A stretch of DNA of 64,000 nucleotides from SZUA-35 sp963781035 (GTDB lineage: Bacteria; Actinomycetota; Acidimicrobiia; Acidimicrobiales; SZUA-35), in the NCBI GenBank assembly GCA_963781035.1, contig CAWAEN010000015.1, positions 372,001 to 436,000 on the forward strand. The letters run 5' to 3'. Position numbers and translations under genes: made by a program. The notes beneath the pieces were generated by a model. The model ran no database searches. It was not told the DNA's origin and saw only the letters and a list, made by a program, of their open reading frames with translations. Shown in pieces: positions 8,890 through 17,502 of the stretch. Position 1 is the stretch's first letter. Every line of letters starts with the position of its first letter.

Positions 8890-8925
8890 ACAGATTCCGT
8901 TCGAGGTCGTCCACCTCGGGAGGAC

Positions 8926-8959
8926 GAGTCATGGCTTCGGATTCCGAGTCATGGCTTCG
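8926..8959. repeat. Imperfect tandem duplication over a stop codon
   Basis: GAGTCATGGCTTCG occurs at 8926-8939 and 8946-8959 (20-bp period). The second copy contains the stop codon of the DUF2254 gene on the minus strand, so the end of that gene appears partly duplicated. Confidence 0.8.
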
Positions 8960-10349
8960 CCCTCGTGGCACGAACCCGGGCCAGCATCTCATCGAGCACA
9001 CCGCCGAGCCGCCGCCGATCCTCTGCAGTGACCAGCTCGTCGAGCTCGACGCGCATCAACTCCAGCTGGCGGATCATGGCGGAGACATCCGGATCGCCGA
9101 ATCGCCGCTCGGCGTCGTCGACGACACCGACGATCATGCGAGCGAGCACCTCCAACACCCTGGGTTCGGTGCGGGCGTAGCGCCTGATCGGCTCGACGGC
9201 AGCATCGACATAGCCGGCGATGTCCGGCTCATCCGGCCGCAGGACGCGGCAACCATCGATCTCGGTACATCTCCCCGGGAGCATCCGGCGATGCAGCGCC
9301 GTGAGAACGGCGCCGAGCCGCACGATGACCTCGTTGGCCGTGTTGGGATCGTTGACACCGGGCGAGAGAGCCCGAACCGCGATGTCGACCAACTGCACGA
9401 TGCCGAACCCGATGTCCTGCTGCATGGTGCGGGTACCCCCGATGCGAACGATCGTTGACAGGTTCTCCTCCACCTGCGTCAGGTCGTCGTCGGTGGCCGG
9501 CCACACGTACATCAGCGGCGTGCCCTCCACGACGTAGGTCCCCACGGCAGCCGGGAGCAGCACCGAACTCCCGGACGGCAGACGGCCGGCGAGATTGCCG
9601 ATCTGCATGCCGGTGATCCAGCCGGTGGTCGGAGAAAGCAGCATCGCTGCGCCTTCGGGAGGTTCATCGGCTTCGCGGTCACGGTCCAGCGCCACCGGTG
9701 CCGGTGATCGGTCGGGGGCGTCGACGACGAACGTGCCCTCGTCCCCCGACGCTCGCTCCTCGAACAGGGTGTCGATCGTCGAGAGGGTGACGTCGAGGAT
9801 GTCGTCTGCGACCGCTCCGACCCGGAGACCCTTGGCGGTGTGATCGATCGAAGCCAGCACGGCGACGAGTGAGCAGACGGCAAAGACGAGAGCCAGCGCG
9901 ATCGACAGCTGGGGCGTGAAGGCGCCTCGTCCCGATTCACCGGCCGACTGCACTTCGCGCAAGACGAACAGCGAATACGAGAACGTCCCGACGACCGTGC
10001 CCATGACGACCTGCTGAAACCGGTCACCGAGGAAGCCTCGAAGGACCCTGGGCGAGAACTGACTCGCCGCCAACTGCACGGCCACGAGCGTCAAGGAGAA
10101 GACGATCGACGCGGCAGTGATGGTCCCGCCGGCGACTGCGGACAGGATCGACCGAGAACTCTCGACCGTCGAACCGAACCACGACGGCAGGACGTCCTGG
10201 CCGATCTGTCGATCGACCCACACCGTGAGCTGCGAGAGCACCAAACTCATGGCGACCATGAGCGACGGCACGAAGAACAGACTCTGCGAGATCGCGTTCT
10301 CGATCGCTCCGAGACGGAGGAACCGCAACGCTCTCGGCACCCTTCTCAC
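8949..10349 (-). CDS. DUF2254 predicted membrane protein
   Basis: 466 residues. Four N-terminal membrane segments (SLFFVPSLMVAMSLVLSQLT, TITAASIVFSLTLVAVQLAA, VMGTVVGTFSYSLFVL, LSIALALVFAVCSLVAVLAS) precede a large soluble part containing GFGIVQLVDIAVRALSPGVN followed by DPNTA. The ALSPGxNDPxTA motif is the signature of DUF2254 (COG4325). Function is unknown; the motif suggests a conserved cytosolic or periplasmic site. It is convergent with the DUF1206 gene. Confidence 0.88.
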   Translation of the reverse strand: MRRVPRALRFLRLGAIENAISQSLFFVPSLMVAMSLVLSQLTVWVDRQIGQDVLPSWFGSTVESSRSILSAVAGGTITAASIVFSLTLVAVQLAASQFSPRVLRGFLGDRFQQVVMGTVVGTFSYSLFVLREVQSAGESGRGAFTPQLSIALALVFAVCSLVAVLASIDHTAKGLRVGAVADDILDVTLSTIDTLFEERASGDEGTFVVDAPDRSPAPVALDRDREADEPPEGAAMLLSPTTGWITGMQIGNLAGRLPSGSSVLLPAAVGTYVVEGTPLMYVWPATDDDLTQVEENLSTIVRIGGTRTMQQDIGFGIVQLVDIAVRALSPGVNDPNTANEVIVRLGAVLTALHRRMLPGRCTEIDGCRVLRPDEPDIAGYVDAAVEPIRRYARTEPRVLEVLARMIVGVVDDAERRFGDPDVSAMIRQLELMRVELDELVTAEDRRRLGGVLDEMLARVRATRAKP

Positions 10350-10492
10350 GATCCCTGCCCGCAGGCCGAGCCCTGCCCGTGGGCCGATGACCTCTCCAGG
10401 TCGTGCTGGTGGACGGTCGCCATTCCGGGTCCAATGAGCATCCCTCCATGGTGCCCCAACGGCGTGCGGGAGATGCGCCTCACCGGACGCGA

Positions 10493-10522
10493 CGATCCCC
10501 GCTCATGTTCGAGCGGGGATCG
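10493..10522. terminator. Hairpin downstream of csbD
   Basis: Perfect 12-bp stem (CGATCCCCGCTC with GAGCGGGGATCG) and 6-nt loop, downstream of csbD on the minus strand and upstream of the DUF2254 gene. No U-tract. Confidence 0.6.
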
Positions 10523-10559
10523 CGAAGTGACGTGTTCGCTGGTCAACTGACAGGGAGGC

Positions 10560-10754
10560 TCAGTCGTCGCCGGTGATCTTGTCCTTGAGCGAATCGACGG
10601 CGTCGCGTGCGGCATCGGCGACATCGCCGATCGTTTCCTTGACCTTCCCGGCCGATTCCTGTGCCTCGCCCTCGTTCTTCAAGTCCCGGTCGTTCGTGAG
10701 ATCGCCGGCTGCCTGCTTGACTCGACCGACTGCCTTGTCTGCTTCTCCACTCAT
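10560..10754 (-). CDS. csbD: CsbD-family stress protein
   Basis: 64-residue hydrophilic protein: MSGEADKAVGRVKQAAGDLT and NEGEAQESAGKVKETIGDVA are the repeated K-x-K-x-x-G-D helices of the CsbD family, ending DSLKDKITGDD. CsbD proteins are induced by the general stress sigma factor in Bacillus and many other bacteria; their molecular role is unknown. An AAAGGAG ribosome-binding site precedes the ATG at 10754. It is divergent from the hemerythrin gene across a region with a possible dual stress-sigma promoter. Confidence 0.9.
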   Translation of the reverse strand: MSGEADKAVGRVKQAAGDLTNDRDLKNEGEAQESAGKVKETIGDVADAARDAVDSLKDKITGDD

Positions 10755-10825
10755 GAAGATCTCCTTTGTCTTGTCGGCCCGCACGAAAGCGGGCACGTGT
10801 GTCGTGAAGATCGGTGTGCCCGACG

Positions 10826-10849
10826 GTTGAGCCGCTCAAACCTGGGTAC
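10826..10849. promoter_or_regulatory. Possible overlapping stress-sigma promoters between csbD and hemerythrin gene
   Basis: The near-palindrome GGTTGAGCCGCTCAAACC lies at 10825-10842. Rightward, GTTG (10826) and GGGTAC (10844-10849) are 14 bp apart; leftward, GTTT is followed 16 bp later by GGGCAC. Both resemble SigB/SigF promoters, fitting a SigB-type factor at the left edge and a CsbD target. By eye only. Confidence 0.35.
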
Positions 10850-10859
10850 GTCGATTTCC

Positions 10860-11336
10860 ATGTCCACCCAATCCTCATCCCCCCAGAAACCCGTGACCAT
10901 TTTCGAGGCCCTTCGAGAAGACCATGAGACCCAGCGAACCCTCGTCGACATCCTCGTCGAGACCACCGGTGACAGCGATGGTCGAAATGAGCTGTTCGAG
11001 AAGCTCCAGCTCGAGCTCGAAGCCCATGCCGGCGCCGAAGAGCGCTACTTCTACGTGCCTCTCATGGAGGTCGACCTCACGCAGGACAACGCCAGACACT
11101 CAGTAGCCGAACACAAGGAGCTCGACGACTATGTCGAGAAGCTCCGGGAGTACGACAAGTCGAGTTCCCAATGGCTCCAGACCGCTCGGGAGCTGCGTGA
11201 GCGACTTCTCCACCATCTGGACGAGGAAGAAAAGCAGGTCTTTCCGGTCGCCGGCAAGGCCCTCAGCGACAACCAGAAGACATCGCTGGCGGAGGCATAT
11301 CGGGCCGACATCGAGCGTCGTCGCTCCGAAGGCTGA
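10860..11336 (+). CDS. Hemerythrin HHE-domain protein
   Basis: 158 residues forming a single four-helix hemerythrin-like domain with the expected His/Glu iron ligands: EALREDHETQ (helix 1), LEAHAGAEERYFYVP (helix 2), SVAEHKELDDYV (helix 3) and RLLHHLDEEEKQVFP (helix 4). The family binds a non-heme di-iron centre for O2, NO or iron-sulfur repair related roles. It starts at ATG 10860 and is divergent from csbD, consistent with a stress response function. Confidence 0.88.
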   Translation: MSTQSSSPQKPVTIFEALREDHETQRTLVDILVETTGDSDGRNELFEKLQLELEAHAGAEERYFYVPLMEVDLTQDNARHSVAEHKELDDYVEKLREYDKSSSQWLQTARELRERLLHHLDEEEKQVFPVAGKALSDNQKTSLAEAYRADIERRRSEG

Positions 11337-11341
11337 CTCCT

Positions 11342-12722
11342 TCAGCTCGCGGCGACGGCAACCGTCTTGGCGTTGACGAATGCATGGATTCCGGTCTCGC
11401 TGAGTTCCCGCCCATAGCCGGACACACCGATTCCCCCGAACGGAAGGCGGGGGTCGGAGGCCACTTTGGCGTTGACGAAGCAGTTGCCCGTTTGCATGCG
11501 AGTGGCGGCAATTGCCCTACCTCGTTCGATGTCGCGGGTGAACACGGCACCACCGAGTCCGAATCGGCTGGCATTCGCCAGCTCGATCGCGTGTTCCTCG
11601 CTTCGAGCGACCGTCACCGCGGCGACGGGCCCGAACAGTTCCTCGTCGAACGCCGGCATTCCCGGCTCGACTCCGGTCAACGCCGTTACGGGGTAGAAGG
11701 CGCCAGGGCCGTCCGGGATGCTGCCCGCCGAAGAGCACGTTCGCTCCGGCATCGACCGAGCGAACGACCTGGTCGTGCAGCTCGTCGCGAAGCTCGGCCT
11801 TGGCCTGCGGCCCGACATCGGTCGAGGGATCGAAGGGATCACCGACGACGCGTCGCTCCAGTTCTGCTCCGAAGGCCTCGACGAACTCGTCGTGCACGTC
11901 ATCGACCACGATGAAGCGCTTGGCGGCGATGCAACTCTGGCCGGAGTTCATGAGCCGGCTGTCGGCACAGACGGCGGCCGCCATCCCGACATCGGCGTCA
12001 CTCAAGACGACGTAGGCGTCACTGCCGCCGAGCTCGAGCACCGATGGCTTCAGATGCCGGCCCGCTTGGCTGGCCACCGCCCGACCCGCACCTTCACTGC
12101 CGGTCAGGGTCACGGCCGCGATGCGGTCGTCGGCCACGATGGCCTCGACACGGTTCGATGGCAGCACCAGGGTTCGGAACACGCCCTCCTCGGCCCCCGC
12201 GGCTCGGAACAGTTCCTCGATGACCAGCGCCGACCCCGTCACCGATGACGCATGTTTGAGCACTCCGACGTTGCCGGCCATCAGCGTGGGCGCCGCGAAT
12301 CGCAGCACTTGCCACAACGGGAAGTTCCATGGCATCACGGCGAGGACGGTGCCAAGCGGCTGATACACGGTCCACGCTTTGTCGAGCTCGCTTTCGCGGG
12401 CGACGTCAGCCAGCATCCGTTGTGCCTCGTCGGCGTAGAAGTCGCACACCCAGGCACACTTCTGAGCTTCGCCTTCCCCCTGGGCGAGCGGCTTGCCCAT
12501 TTCCCGGGCCATGAGCACGGCCAGCTCACCCTGGCGCTGCCGCAACTGCTCTGCCACATCCCTGAGGACATTGGCGCGATGCTCGAAGGAGGTCGTCGCC
12601 CACCGACGCTGCGCCGAGGTCGCCTGATCGAGCATCTCGTTCACCTGGGCTTCGGAGTGGACGTCGTAGGTCTCGAGCGGCTCGCCAGTCGCAGGGTTGA
12701 TCGTGGTGATGGTCGTGTTCAT
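11342..12722 (-). CDS. NAD(P)-dependent aldehyde dehydrogenase, succinate-semialdehyde type (frame break)
   Basis: About 460 residues of the short (Sad/YneI-type) succinate-semialdehyde dehydrogenase branch: N-terminal INPATGEPLETYD, cofactor region VMPWNFPLWQVLRFA, Glu230 in SVLELGGSDAY and catalytic Cys264 in NSGQSCIAAKRF. Near 11722 one surplus G in a GGG run shifts the frame; the protein continues as SIPDGPGAFYPVTALTGVEP to the stop at 11342. ATG 12722 gives the normal N-terminus. The substrate is not provable; since related enzymes oxidise sulfolactaldehyde in some sulfosugar pathways, it is a possible partner of the 18-24 kb sugar module. Confidence 0.82.
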
Positions 12723-12777
12723 CCACTCATTCTTCCCGCGGACGCCCTCCAACGCGCTCGAAACCTCGACTGACCGA

Positions 12778-14475
12778 TCAGTTGTCGGCCCATTGGTCGG
12801 CGGCGTCGGCGATCGCGACCTCGAGCACCTGGCTGATGGTCGGGAAGGCGAAGACCTGCGTTCTCGCCCGTTCGATGTGGATGTCGAACTGCACGAGAGT
12901 GGTGGCGGTGGCGATGATCTCGTCGGCCAGCGGCCCGAAAGCCGAACACCCGGCGACGAGGCCGGTCACCGGGTCGACCATGACGACGACAAGCCCGTCG
13001 AGCAGCTCGTCCGTGCTGGATCGAGCTGTATCCGAGTAATGGCCGATCCCGCGGATCATGGGTCGCTCTGCTGATGCGGCCGTCCCCACGTGGGCGGCCG
13101 GCGGATCGGTGAAGGTCGCGTGAGGCATCGCCGACGACGTCGCAGACCACGGATGACCGAGGATGTCGGCGGCCACGATGTCCGCATCGCGGTTGGCGCC
13201 GTGTGTCCAGGGATGAAGCCCGTTGAGGTCTCCGAGTACGTGGAGCCACGGGTGGCCGATGGCGCGCCGCTGATCGTCCAGGTCCGGGATGCAGTCCGGT
13301 TCCAGTCCGGCGGAGGCGAGGCCGAGACCGGCCAGACGCGGTCCCTGCCCCGTGGCGACGATGATCTTGTCGACGGTGAGTGCGTCTCCACCACTGGTGT
13401 GTACGACATCGCCGTCGTCGTCGTGTTTCACTCGCTCGACTGCGGTGGACAGTCTGATGTCCATGCCTCGGTTCCGAAGCGCGTGCAGGTAGCCATCAGC
13501 CACCTCGGCATCGTGATCGGGCAGGAGACGGTCAGCGTGGTCGATCATCGTCACGCGACTCCCGAAGCTGCGGTAGACATCAGCCAGTTCGCAGCCAACT
13601 GGCCCCGCGCCGAGGACGGCGATGGTCGGCGGCAGGTCCGGGGAGGCAAGTGCATCGAACGCCGTCCAGATCCGGTCCCGTTCGAGGCCATCGATGTCGG
13701 GAACGATCGGCGCCGTTCCGCATGCGAGCAGGACGTGATCGCCGTACCAGGCCTTGCCACCCGCTTCCACCAGGTTCGGTCCGATCAACTCGGCCCGCGA
13801 ACGGACCAACTCGACGCCGGCCTCGCTGAGCGCTCGAGCATGCTCGGTGTCGTCTCGATGGTCGACGATGTCGTCGCGTCTGGCCACGGCCTGGTCCCAC
13901 CGGCGGGCGACGCTGCCATCGCCCGAAACGAGATGGGCATCGTGCAGGAGGGCCTTGGATGGCATACACGCGACGAAAGGACACTCACCACCGACTCGCT
14001 GATGCTCGAACCCCACGACGGTTCGGCCGGCCAGGGCCAGCGTCCGAGCGGCTGCCTCGCCCGCAGAACCGAGACCGATCACGACCACATCGACGTGTTC
14101 GACTCGAGGACGTTCTACATGGGTGACGGTGCGGCCGGCGACTCTCGACACCGCGAATCTCTTCGCCAACGCCGAGACGATCATGAGGCCACGGCCGCGA
14201 CGGCTTTCGGCGCCGACCGAAGTCAGTGGCGCGGGGCCGAAGCCGGGACCGTCGTCGGTGACCACGAACTCGATCCGCTCCTCGTCTGCCCGCATCGACA
14301 CCTCGACCGTGCCATCCTCCGGCGAGGCTTCGATGGCGTTGGTGGCGACCTCGGTGGCGATGAGCAGCCAATCTCCCGCTGGCTCGTGCAAGTCGGAAAG
14401 GTAGGAACGAACTCGATCTCGGAGTGGCAGCAGCTCGCTGGGGTCAGGCCGAAGGGTCAGGTGCAGGTGCGCCAT
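12778..14475 (-). CDS. Fusion of RsbW-like HATPase with dihydrolipoamide-dehydrogenase-like flavoprotein
   Basis: 565 residues in one frame. Residues about 1-118 are a GHKL anti-sigma-type ATPase (LLIATEVATNAIEASPEDGT N-box, VVTDDGPGFGPAP, RRGRGLMIVSALAKRF). After a linker of about 10 residues, 130-565 is a class I pyridine-nucleotide disulfide oxidoreductase: FAD motif VVVIGLGSAGEAAARTLALA, redox disulfide GGECPFVACMPSKALL (CX4C), NAD(P) motif IAVLGAGPVGCELADVY, FAD motif LHVLGDLNGLHPWTHGANRD and the dimer domain. The usual HPT near the C-terminus reads FAFPTISQ, so the catalytic His-Glu pair seems altered. It may couple redox state to partner switching, or supply E3 to the PDH cluster; both are inference. 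Confidence 0.8.
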   Translation of the reverse strand: MAHLHLTLRPDPSELLPLRDRVRSYLSDLHEPAGDWLLIATEVATNAIEASPEDGTVEVSMRADEERIEFVVTDDGPGFGPAPLTSVGAESRRGRGLMIVSALAKRFAVSRVAGRTVTHVERPRVEHVDVVVIGLGSAGEAAARTLALAGRTVVGFEHQRVGGECPFVACMPSKALLHDAHLVSGDGSVARRWDQAVARRDDIVDHRDDTEHARALSEAGVELVRSRAELIGPNLVEAGGKAWYGDHVLLACGTAPIVPDIDGLERDRIWTAFDALASPDLPPTIAVLGAGPVGCELADVYRSFGSRVTMIDHADRLLPDHDAEVADGYLHALRNRGMDIRLSTAVERVKHDDDGDVVHTSGGDALTVDKIIVATGQGPRLAGLGLASAGLEPDCIPDLDDQRRAIGHPWLHVLGDLNGLHPWTHGANRDADIVAADILGHPWSATSSAMPHATFTDPPAAHVGTAASAERPMIRGIGHYSDTARSSTDELLDGLVVVMVDPVTGLVAGCSAFGPLADEIIATATTLVQFDIHIERARTQVFAFPTISQVLEVAIADAADQWADN

Positions 14476-14611
14476 GGCGTCGCCCTACCCCTCGTGCCGC
14501 GTTTCAATCACGATTTCTCGAACTTCGAACCATCTCCCCTCGAGCATTCCCGGCAAAGGATTTGGGCAATGGGTTTGTTTGCGACGGACCTGGTGCGGGC
14601 ACATCGGCCTC

Positions 14612-16681
14612 ATGTCTGCTCCACACTCCGACCGAACGCATGCCGATCTCGCCGAACTCATCTGCGGGCCGAGCCCCTTCGCTTCACTCTTCCTCGCTCC
14701 CGGTTCCTCGGCCGAGGCGCGCGCACGAGTGGCGATCGACCGGATCCCGATCCCGGGCTCCCACGCCGGACCCGCCGTCGATGCCGTAGTGGATGAATCC
14801 CCCCAGAGTCAGGTGATCTTCGTCGACGGCGCAGGAGGCGTCTGGCACTACGACGTCGATGACCCGTTCGCCATCGACCTGGCCCGTTTCGGGGAAGTCC
14901 CGGCGCTCGGGCCCCTCCTGGAAGCCAGGCACATCACATCGACCCACGCCGTCGTCACCGTCGAGGACGATGTCTTCGCGTTGACCGGGTTCGGTGCCGC
15001 TGAGAGCGGACCGGGAGACGATCCGATCTTCGAGGCGCTCGACCACCTCGCACACGAGCTCGCACGCAGGTCGCCAGAACTGATTGCGCTGGTCGGACGG
15101 GAATCCAGTGTCGTCGACACTGCGGCTCAGCTACGGCGACGGCTGGATCGGGCAACGATCAACATCTACCCGACCGACGACATCGACGGAGACCTGATCG
15201 GCATCGCCGACCAGGTGGTGCGGGACGCGGCCAGCCTCGCGGCAGAGCACCGAACCCATGAACTCGCCCAGTTTCGTCAGGCCCGTGAGGTCGGCCAGAC
15301 CGTCGAGGGAGCCGAGACATTGACGGCGATCGAGTTCGGAGCCGTTCGCCGACTGCTCGTTCACGACGACCTCGTGGGCGCGGTGGCAGCGCCGGCTGCC
15401 CGCCTGGTCGACCGGGTGATCCACGCCGCTCTCGTACGCGACGTGGCCATCACGATGATTCCGGACGTCGCAGAGGGCCAGGGGCCCCGTGATGGCGTCG
15501 GCGGTGTCCTGTCGGACAGTGCCTCTCCGGCGACGACCGATCTCCGGCGTGCCTCCGGCGACGACGCTGTGCCGACGCGGCCGACGACAATGCACGCATC
15601 ACCGCCTGAGCGCCGAGCACCGGCCCGTATGGCCGTGCCGACCTGGCTCGACCAGGCTGCGGCCTGGGCGTGGCGGCTCCTGCTGGTCGGCGGCGTCATC
15701 GTTGCCTTCTTCTGGGTTCTGGCCGCGATGCGGGTGGCCGTGGTGCCTGTCCTCATCGCCGGGTTGATTGCCGCCACGATCCACCCCGCCGTCAACTGGC
15801 TGAACGAGCGGGGCCTCCCCAGGGCCTTGGCCGCGGCATTGCCTCTGCTCCTGATCGCCTGCACCTTCGGCGGGATCGCATGGCTCATCGGGCAACAGAC
15901 CGCAGACGAACTCGCCGCGACCGAACTCCAAACCGATCAGGTGCGCTCCGAAATCGAGGCGTGGCTGAGGTCGCCTCCGCTCGATCTCGACCAGGAGCAG
16001 ATCGAAGCTGCCGAGCGCTCGATCCGGTCGGCGATGGCGGGCGGCGCCCGGAACTGGGGCGCGAGCCAAGGCACGCTGGTCTTCACGATCATGGCCGGTC
16101 TGGCGCTCGGGCTCGTCTTGACGTTCCTGTTCGCCATGGACGGGCAACGGATGTGGAGATGGACCGTCCGCCGTGTCGATCCCGCCCGTCAGGGCCCGTT
16201 CGATCGTGCCGGCCGTGCCGCTCGCGTGACCATGGCCGCCTACGTCCGAAGTGTCGTGTTCGCAGGGTTGTTCGACGGTGCTGTGATCGGCATCGGACTC
16301 TGGATCATCGGCGTCCCGCTCATCCTTCCGTTGGTGCTCTTCACCACCGTTGCCGCACTCTTCCCCGTGATCGGCGCCATCACCGCCGGTCTGGCGGCGG
16401 CCGTCGTCGCGCTGATCACACTCGGCCCACAGCAGGCTCTGTGGGTCGTGGCGCTGACGATCGTGGTCCAGCAACTCGAAGGCAATGTCATCGTCCCCAT
16501 GTTGGTGGGACGGGGCGCCTCGATCCATCCGGCCGTCGTGCTGATCTCCCTGACCGCAGGTGGGGCGGTCGCCGGCCTCGCCGGCGCGTTCCTGGCAGTT
16601 CCGATGGCGGCTTCCGCCATTGCTGCGGTGTCGGCGTTCAACGACACGACCACGAGCAAGACCGCCTTCGGGTCGACGTGA
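14612..16681 (+). CDS. baeRF (Rv2629-like) domain joined to AI-2E-type permease
   Basis: 689 residues. Residues about 1-295 are a baeRF/eRF1-like protein (LICGPSPFASLFLAPGSS, IDRIPIPGSH, VIFVDGAGGVWHYDVDD, LTAIEFGAVRRLLVHDD, GPRDGVGGVL). After a 45-residue Ser/Pro-rich linker, 340-685 is an AI-2E transporter family permease with about eight membrane segments (LLLVGGVIVAFFWVLAAMRV, LVFTIMAGLALGLVLTFLF, QQLEGNVIVPMLVGRGASIH, LAGAFLAVPMAASAIAAVSA). The family exports small molecules or antiports ions. The two parts are continuous here, but a single indel could fuse neighbouring genes (internal ATGs at 15591 and 15629), so the fusion needs confirmation. Start chosen at ATG 14612. Confidence 0.7.
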   Translation: MSAPHSDRTHADLAELICGPSPFASLFLAPGSSAEARARVAIDRIPIPGSHAGPAVDAVVDESPQSQVIFVDGAGGVWHYDVDDPFAIDLARFGEVPALGPLLEARHITSTHAVVTVEDDVFALTGFGAAESGPGDDPIFEALDHLAHELARRSPELIALVGRESSVVDTAAQLRRRLDRATINIYPTDDIDGDLIGIADQVVRDAASLAAEHRTHELAQFRQAREVGQTVEGAETLTAIEFGAVRRLLVHDDLVGAVAAPAARLVDRVIHAALVRDVAITMIPDVAEGQGPRDGVGGVLSDSASPATTDLRRASGDDAVPTRPTTMHASPPERRAPARMAVPTWLDQAAAWAWRLLLVGGVIVAFFWVLAAMRVAVVPVLIAGLIAATIHPAVNWLNERGLPRALAAALPLLLIACTFGGIAWLIGQQTADELAATELQTDQVRSEIEAWLRSPPLDLDQEQIEAAERSIRSAMAGGARNWGASQGTLVFTIMAGLALGLVLTFLFAMDGQRMWRWTVRRVDPARQGPFDRAGRAARVTMAAYVRSVVFAGLFDGAVIGIGLWIIGVPLILPLVLFTTVAALFPVIGAITAGLAAAVVALITLGPQQALWVVALTIVVQQLEGNVIVPMLVGRGASIHPAVVLISLTAGGAVAGLAGAFLAVPMAASAIAAVSAFNDTTTSKTAFGST

Positions 16682-16730
16682 TGGACGCGTCGAGAGTTTC
16701 GTCTTCGGCGCGGTCGGGCATGTCACGGCC

Positions 16731-17261
16731 ATGACCATCAAAGACGACATCACCCGAGAGCACCGTTGGTTCGTCCGGTACGCTGAGCGTCTGATGACCG
16801 CTGCCGACGAACTGCACGACGCCCGCGTGGCCAGGGCGATCGAACTGGCCCGCTCCGCTCGAGAAGCCTCGTACTCCCCGTACTCCGACTTCCCGATGGG
16901 AGCAGCCGTCATCGGATCACACGACGAGGAGATCCCCGGCGCCCTCGTCGAGAACGTCTCACTCGGGCTGGCCATGTGCAGTGAACGGGTCGCCCTGTTC
17001 ACCGCCGTGACGCAGCGCGTCGCGCCAGACGTCCTCGCACTGTGTTCACGACGCACGAACGACGGTTTGACCTTTCCGTGCGGCGCGTGCCTGCAAGTGG
17101 CGTTGGAGGTGGCCGGCAACGACCTCACCGTGGTCGCCGTCGATCTCGACGGAGACTACGAAGTCGTGACGCTCTCAGAGCTGCTACCGCGCGCCCCTCA
17201 TCGCCACACCGCGGCCGATCAATTCTCGGATTCCGGAGATTCATCACCGACTCAGGTTTGA
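16731..17261 (+). CDS. Cytidine deaminase-like protein
   Basis: 176 residues. From about residue 38 it follows the small zinc-dependent cytidine deaminase fold: ASYSPYSDFPMGAAVIG, then LVENVSLGLAMCSERVALF carrying the zinc Cys and catalytic Glu (CSER in place of the usual CAER), and LTFPCGACLQVALEV with the PCxxC zinc pair. The usual Arg of PCGxCRQ is Leu. Family reaction: hydrolytic deamination of (deoxy)cytidine to (deoxy)uridine. The N-terminal ~20 residues are extra; ATG 16794 gives a more typical length. Confidence 0.78.
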   Translation: MTIKDDITREHRWFVRYAERLMTAADELHDARVARAIELARSAREASYSPYSDFPMGAAVIGSHDEEIPGALVENVSLGLAMCSERVALFTAVTQRVAPDVLALCSRRTNDGLTFPCGACLQVALEVAGNDLTVVAVDLDGDYEVVTLSELLPRAPHRHTAADQFSDSGDSSPTQV

Positions 17262-17322
17262 GACCGAAGCCACAGGGCATCACGTGATCAACGTCAGCCG
17301 CACACGAACAAAGGAGCCCCTC

Positions 17323-17400
17323 ATGGGCATCGTAGGAATCATCGTCGTCGTACTCGCAATCATCGGTCTCCTCGCCCTCCTTCGAGGTCGGGTGGCCTGA
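17323..17400 (+). CDS. 25-residue small membrane peptide
   Basis: ATG with a perfect AAGGAG 6 nt upstream, encoding a single hydrophobic helix (MGIVGIIVVVLAIIGLLALL) followed by a basic tail RGRVA. It is followed by a terminator-like hairpin, giving a complete short transcription unit. Peptides of this shape (one TM helix plus Arg-rich end) resemble small hydrophobic stress or PMP3/YqaE-like and leader peptides, but I cannot name a family. Cytidine deaminase lies upstream, the DosS-like kinase downstream. Confidence 0.6.
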   Translation: MGIVGIIVVVLAIIGLLALLRGRVA

Positions 17401-17437
17401 GTCGAGCTCCCTGCCCGCACCGAACCAATCCTCCCCG

Positions 17438-17475
17438 GAACGTCCCCTGCCCTCGAGGCAGGGGCGTTCTGGTTT
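17438..17475 (+). terminator. Rho-independent terminator
   Basis: GAACGTCCCCTGCC (17438-17451) pairs with GGCAGGGGCGTTC (17457-17469) around a 5-nt loop with one bulge, followed by TGGTTTT. It terminates the small-peptide transcript upstream of the histidine kinase. Confidence 0.75.
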
Positions 17476-17502
17476 TCGATTCAGGTCAGCCATACTCTTG
17501 CC

